A DNA stretch of 64,000 nucleotides, taken from positions 1-64,000 of the forward strand of contig CAKZXA010000010.1 in the NCBI GenBank assembly GCA_937922045.1, written 5' to 3'. The position numbers and the translations under genes were made by a program. Shown in pieces: positions 59,994 through 64,000 of the stretch; position 1 is the stretch's first letter; each line of letters opens with the position of its first letter. The stretch comes from an uncultured Acidimicrobiales bacterium (GTDB lineage: Bacteria; Actinomycetota; Acidimicrobiia; Acidimicrobiales; SZUA-35). Below the pieces are notes generated by a model. It was not told the DNA's origin and did not search any database. It saw only the letters and a list, made by a program, of their open reading frames with translations.

Positions 59994-61265
59994 ATGTCGT
60001 TTCGTATCCGCCCCGACGGCCGCCCCGATGCCGGATGGCGTGTCGACACCGACCGCTTCGAGCGGTTCAGCCAGGTCGATGATGTGTTCAACCGGTCGTG
60101 GTGGGACGAGACGGTTCGATCGCCGGAGACCGAGAGGTTCTTTCAGAGTTATCGTCGCCCACTGGAAACGTGGCGCAAGGCTCGTGGATTTCGCCGGAAG
60201 GATTACGCCCTGCGCAATGCCTCATGGCACGGCGCCGATATTTTCGCTGAGTTGAAAGAAGCCGAAGGACGTCGCGATGGGTTCCTCGATCCACTGTCGG
60301 CGTTGCGCGAGGCCTCCGACGAGAAGGAAGACGTCGGGTCTCCGGAAGACGCAGCAGCCGAAATCAAACAGGTGGCCTTGACCTTCGGCGCTGACCTGGT
60401 GGGAGTGGCCGAATCCGACCGGCGGTGGGTCTACACCGAACGCTATTCGCTCCAGCAGGGTAAGGGAAAGCCAAACCCGCTCGACGAGTCGCTCGATCGG
60501 GTTATCGTTCTCGGCCAGGCAATGGATGCCTCCATGATCGCCACCGCTCCTTCGGCGCTGGCTGGCGCTGCCACCGGTCTCGGCTATTCCCAAGACGCGA
60601 TCGTCTTGCTGGCCTTGTCGCAGTACATCCGAAATCTCGGCTACCAGGCGGTGCCGACTCTCAACGACACCGCTCTGGCCATTCCCTATGCCATCAAGGC
60701 TGGCCTCGGTGAGTATGGGCGCCACGGGCTCGTGATTACCCCCGAACATGGGTCCAACGTGCGGTTCGGCAAGATCTTTACCGACCTTCCCCTTGCGCTC
60801 GACCAACCCATCCGGTTCGGTGTTGAAGAGATGTGCAACCTCTGTCGGGCTTGCAGCACCGCATGTCCCGCTTCGGCCATTCCTGCTAGCGAGCCTTCCG
60901 CGGAGATCCACAACCGGTCGAACATCGTTGGCATCGAGAAGTGGAGCGTCGACGGCGAGGCCTGCTTCGACTACTGGGCCAAGATCAACAGTGACTGCTC
61001 GGTGTGCATTCGGGTCTGTCCGTACACCCGTGATTTCTCCCAACGACGCAACAAGGTGTGGGCCCGGCTCGCCGATTCACGCCTTCGTCGACTCGCTCTG
61101 TGGCTCGATCGCCGATCGGGTCGAGGGGGCCGGGTCAGCCCGATCGATTGGTGGCCGTCTTCTTCGGAGGCTTCGTCGTCGGGGAAGTCGACGCCTGTGC
61201 AGGTTTCGCTGCGGTCTTCCCCTCCCGATTCTTCGCCTTCTTCTTCGACGCCTTCGGCGTTGTAG
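59994..61265 (+). CDS. RdhA-like protein (reductive dehalogenase family, cytoplasmic type)
   Basis: A 423-residue protein from ATG 59994. A B12-type domain (about 110-270) has FGADLVGVAES, NLGYQAVPTLNDTALAIPYAIKAGLGEYGRHGLVITPEHGSNVRFGKIFTDLPLALDQ (key part GLGEYGRHGLVITPE) and the family's cofactor-binding order. Two iron-sulfur motifs follow: CNLCRACSTACP (about 281) and CFDYW...CSVCIRVCP (about 323). There is no TAT signal and no rdhB partner, unlike respiratory RdhA. The last ~50 residues are Ser/Pro-rich and overlap the 3' end of the convergent acyltransferase gene by 131 bp. Confidence 0.8.
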   Translation: MSFRIRPDGRPDAGWRVDTDRFERFSQVDDVFNRSWWDETVRSPETERFFQSYRRPLETWRKARGFRRKDYALRNASWHGADIFAELKEAEGRRDGFLDPLSALREASDEKEDVGSPEDAAAEIKQVALTFGADLVGVAESDRRWVYTERYSLQQGKGKPNPLDESLDRVIVLGQAMDASMIATAPSALAGAATGLGYSQDAIVLLALSQYIRNLGYQAVPTLNDTALAIPYAIKAGLGEYGRHGLVITPEHGSNVRFGKIFTDLPLALDQPIRFGVEEMCNLCRACSTACPASAIPASEPSAEIHNRSNIVGIEKWSVDGEACFDYWAKINSDCSVCIRVCPYTRDFSQRRNKVWARLADSRLRRLALWLDRRSGRGGRVSPIDWWPSSSEASSSGKSTPVQVSLRSSPPDSSPSSSTPSAL

Positions 61266-62871
61266 CCTGCGTCTTCTTCGACGCCTTCACCGCTGGCTTC
61301 TTTGCTGATCCCGGCTTGGCTGTGCGGCGCTTGGTCGTCTTCAACTCTGGGGGCGGTGGCCCGCCAGGTCGTTCGGCAGCAGGCTCGGAGCCTCCGCTTG
61401 GCGAAAGGCCAGCGAGTCCCAGCAGCTCGTTCAGCTCGTCGTGCAAGAGGTTCATAAGATCGTCGAGATCGGGGACCACATTGGCTGCCGCGAGCAGCCC
61501 GACATCCAGCCAGTCGACATAGGACTGCACGGTGATGTTGAGTCCCTGGCCATCGGTCACGATCGAGATCGGATAAAAGTGCTTCATCCGGGCTCCACCG
61601 AAATACAGCGGCGTGCGAGGGCCGGGAACATTCGAGATGACCACGTTGGCTACTCCCGCTATCCGATCGGCCAGGCGCAGCCGAGACGACAGCAAGGCGG
61701 CCTGGTGACTGAGTGCAGGTGGCGCCACTTGAGCCACATCGATCAAGGTGTCGGCAGGCAAGAGCTCATGCTGTTTCTTCGCAGCCACCATGGTTTCGTG
61801 AAGAGCGGCGAGGCGAGCCTTCGGGTCGGCTTCGTTGGTCGGAATTGGCACAAAGAGACTCGACACCCGGTTGGTCCACGGATCGGCCTCATCACCTGAG
61901 CGGATCGACACCGGAATCATCGAGACGAGAGGCTCGTCGGGTAGGGCGTCATGGCCAACCAGGTAACGGCGCAGCCCCCCGGTGCAGATGGCCATAACCA
62001 CATCATTGATCGTGCAGCCGAAGGCGTTCTTGAGAGCCTTGATATCGGCGAGTGGAAAGGAACGATAGGAGAAGAGACGTTCTGCGGTGATGGTCTGGTT
62101 CAGCGGTGTTGCTGGGGCCGCTGCCGTCGGTAGACCGGGAAGGCGATCCGATGATCGACGAGGAGCAGGAGTAACACCCGGTATCCCCCGACGGATCGCG
62201 TCGGCCATGAGGTTCAGCACGGGCGCCACGATCTCGGCATTGCTCGCCACCTCACGTAGAAGCTTGATCTGAAGCCGGGCGATCTTGCGAGGGGCGCCCA
62301 CCAGCTGGCGGCCGGTGCGGGCTAGGAGTTCGGCGTCGGTCGGAATCGGCTCTGATCTGAGCTCGGGAACAGGTTCGGTCGAAATGTCGTGATCGGCTTC
62401 GCCGTCCAGCAGCATGATCGTCATCTGGGCGCCGACCGCTCCGTCCACGGCCGCGTGGTGAATCTTGGTCAGAACTGCGAACGTTTCGTTGGGTAGGCCC
62501 TCGATCACATAGACCTCCCACAGGGGACGCTTGCGATCGAGCGGGCGTGCCACCAGCCGAGCCACCAGTTCCTGAAGTTGGGCTGGCTCGCCCGGTGGAG
62601 GAACCGCTATGTGGCGAACATGAAAGTTGAGGTCAAAGTCGGGATCGGTGACCCAATAGGGATGGTCAAGACCGAACGGCACCTCCACGAGGCGGCGCCG
62701 AAAAGGGGTTGCTCGATCCAGGCGCCGCAAGATCTGCGCCTTGTAGGCCTGGTACGGATTGAAATCCTCGGCCTCGGGCCGTTCATAGACGATTAGCGAA
62801 CTTACGTGGCCGAACGTCGTGGCGGTCTCCATGCTAAGGAAGGCGCTATCGAGACCGGTGAGTTGCAACAC
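61135..62871 (-). CDS. WS/DGAT wax ester synthase / diacylglycerol acyltransferase
   Basis: A 578-residue acyltransferase from GTG 62871. The catalytic HHxxxDG motif is IHHAAVDGA (about 138-144). Other family features are LTGLDSAFLSMETATTFGHVSSL at the start, PLDRKRPLWEVYVIEGL, the middle PLNQTITAERLFSY, and ANVVISNVPGPRTPLYFGGARM. It makes wax esters or triacylglycerols from acyl-CoA. The C-terminal ~65 residues are a Lys/Ala/Thr-rich histone-like tail. It converges on the RdhA-like gene with a 131-bp overlap. Confidence 0.92.
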   Translation of the reverse strand: MLQLTGLDSAFLSMETATTFGHVSSLIVYERPEAEDFNPYQAYKAQILRRLDRATPFRRRLVEVPFGLDHPYWVTDPDFDLNFHVRHIAVPPPGEPAQLQELVARLVARPLDRKRPLWEVYVIEGLPNETFAVLTKIHHAAVDGAVGAQMTIMLLDGEADHDISTEPVPELRSEPIPTDAELLARTGRQLVGAPRKIARLQIKLLREVASNAEIVAPVLNLMADAIRRGIPGVTPAPRRSSDRLPGLPTAAAPATPLNQTITAERLFSYRSFPLADIKALKNAFGCTINDVVMAICTGGLRRYLVGHDALPDEPLVSMIPVSIRSGDEADPWTNRVSSLFVPIPTNEADPKARLAALHETMVAAKKQHELLPADTLIDVAQVAPPALSHQAALLSSRLRLADRIAGVANVVISNVPGPRTPLYFGGARMKHFYPISIVTDGQGLNITVQSYVDWLDVGLLAAANVVPDLDDLMNLLHDELNELLGLAGLSPSGGSEPAAERPGGPPPPELKTTKRRTAKPGSAKKPAVKASKKTQATTPKASKKKAKNREGKTAAKPAQASTSPTTKPPKKTATNRSG

Positions 62872-63080
62872 GTTGTGTTCCCCTGACGACCGTTGTTGTG
62901 ATGGAGCCCACACCGCGTTTCCTCGCGTGCCCGCTGTGGCCAACCTAGTCGTTGGTTTACTATCGAGCCATTGGCTTCTGTGGTGAATGTTGCCAGGGTT
63001 CGTCGCGTGAGCGCTCGCTTTTGTACGCTACGGGGTCTGATGGCTATGAGGCGGAACTTCCACTATCACGACGAGCTCAG

Positions 63081-64000
63081 GTGAGTGCGCCGCGGGTGGC
63101 ATTGGTGCTCGGCGGCGGCGGAATCGCTGGCTATTCGTTCCACACGGCCTCCCTCGGAGCGATCCAGGAGGTAACGGGTTGGGACCCCCGCACCGCAGAT
63201 CTTGTCATCGGAACCAGCGCCGGTTCATCGATTGGGGCCCTGATCGCAGGCCGTGTTTCCGTGGCCGACATGCTGGCCCGAATCCTCACCGTGCCCACCG
63301 ACCCGGCAGGTATGGCGAAGTTGCGAAGCATCAGCGGCCGAGGCTTGTCCGCCCCCTTCCTGTTCGGCCTCACCGGACCCCGCATGGCTCTTCGAGAAGT
63401 AACCCGTTTCCCGAAAGTCGACCCTCTTCGTTTGGTCACCGGATTGTTGCCTCAGGGAGCGGTGCAAACCGAAATTCTCGGTGAGGACGCCGAGGTTCTG
63501 CACGGCGACACCTGGCCGGCCCAGCCTCTCTGGATCACCGCCGTGGACACGTCATCGGGTGCACGCGTTGTTTTCGGGCGAGACCGCTTCGACGTGCCCG
63601 TGCATCAGGCGGTGGAGGCGAGCTGTGCGGTGCCAGCCCTGTTCCAGCCGGTAGGGATCGACGGCGACACCTTCGTCGATGGGGGCGTGGAATCGGCGAC
63701 AAACGCCGACCTTGTGCTCGAGTCTGACGGCGCCGGTGCTCCCGACTGTGATTTCGACCTCGTGGTGATTCTTTCGCCTTTGTCGGAACGGCGAAAGCTG
63801 CGCATGCCGAGCGCCAACTCGGTCCTGCGGGTGCTTCCCACCATCCAACTCCACCGAGAGGTCGGCACTATTAGAAAGACAGGAACCCCGGTGCTGATCA
63901 TCGAACCGAACGGTGCCGTGGTTCGCGCCACCGGGCCAAACCCGATGGATCCCACCAAGCTGATCTCGGTGATGGTCGAATCGTCAACGTCAGCCTTCGA
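63081..64000 (+). CDS. Patatin-like phospholipase, 3'-truncated by the window edge
   Basis: Starts at GTG 63081 and is open to the end of the window (306+ codons). It begins RVALVLGGGGIAGYSFHT (oxyanion-hole glycines), continues with the nucleophile elbow GTSAGSSIGAL (GxSxG serine), and has the catalytic aspartate in FVDGGVESATNAD. These are the classic patatin Ser-Asp dyad elements. It hydrolyses acyl esters of phospholipids or neutral lipids; proximity to WS/DGAT fits lipid turnover. No stop codon is seen, so the C-terminus lies beyond the window. Confidence 0.9.
   Translation, partial: MSAPRVALVLGGGGIAGYSFHTASLGAIQEVTGWDPRTADLVIGTSAGSSIGALIAGRVSVADMLARILTVPTDPAGMAKLRSISGRGLSAPFLFGLTGPRMALREVTRFPKVDPLRLVTGLLPQGAVQTEILGEDAEVLHGDTWPAQPLWITAVDTSSGARVVFGRDRFDVPVHQAVEASCAVPALFQPVGIDGDTFVDGGVESATNADLVLESDGAGAPDCDFDLVVILSPLSERRKLRMPSANSVLRVLPTIQLHREVGTIRKTGTPVLIIEPNGAVVRATGPNPMDPTKLISVMVESSTSAF

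Overview
The window is a GC-rich, gene-dense bacterial chromosome segment. The proteins point to a high-GC Gram-positive actinobacterium. Evidence includes the DUF3090/SCO1664/MSMEG_4193 operon, a DUF222-HNH protein, a WS/DGAT acyltransferase, F420-type flavoenzymes (LLM, DDN, FrhB-like), actinobacterial-style Tad pilus genes without an outer-membrane secretin, and many GTG starts. A DMSP-lyase-like cupin and an RdhA-like protein suggest a free-living aquatic or marine lineage such as the Acidimicrobiia. That placement is inference, not proof.

Layout. 1-10.4 kb: DNA alkylation and base-excision repair genes (ogt, two alkA-like, mutM), an RNB ribonuclease, pantothenate synthesis (panB, panC, DUF2520 protein), a MarR regulator and a D-serine-dehydratase-like enzyme. 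10.4-14.2 kb: UvrD-like helicase, OmpA-domain membrane protein, small HTH protein. 14.4-23.9 kb: Ldh-type dehydrogenase, the phosphomutase-like/DUF3090/SCO1664/EEP operon, family-5 uracil-DNA glycosylase, an FrhB-like iron-sulfur flavoprotein, an EssC-like protein without its motor, tagI, and a zinc-ribbon protein. 23.9-29.3 kb: cysDNC (sulfate activation) divergent from a pssD/pssE (Alg14/Alg13-type) plus GT2 glycosyltransferase cluster. 29.3-38.4 kb: DMSP-lyase-like cupin, DinB protein, HNH protein, arsC-aquaporin pair, tRNA-Arg(CCG), an unknown secreted protein, Na/Pi cotransporter with PhoU, a possible CYTH protein, an LLM oxidoreductase. 38.4-46 kb: the C-terminal remnant of a MetE-like synthase behind a TetR gene, small membrane protein, FAD oxidoreductase, DDN-like protein, xylA, a DUF1272-VOC fusion, DUF3291, argS. 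46.2-57.5 kb: a Tad/Flp pilus locus (CpaB, TadZ, TadA, VWA-TadB fusion, TadC; opposite-strand TadE and TadG-like), then a 958-residue secreted propeller/discoidin protein and a lipoprotein. 57.5-64 kb: ada, MFS transporter, RdhA-like protein, WS/DGAT and a patatin-like lipase cut by the window end.

The least ordinary large-scale signal is a set of short tandem duplications (12-21 bp units, 2-8 copies), most of them exactly at gene borders. Several stop or start codons lie inside them. Actinobacteria generally lack MutS/MutL, which may let slippage products persist (inference).

Most functional names rest on motifs and overall resemblance recognised by eye; no database search was run. Start codons were often moved to an internal ATG or GTG where the longest frame ran into a neighbour or lacked family resemblance.
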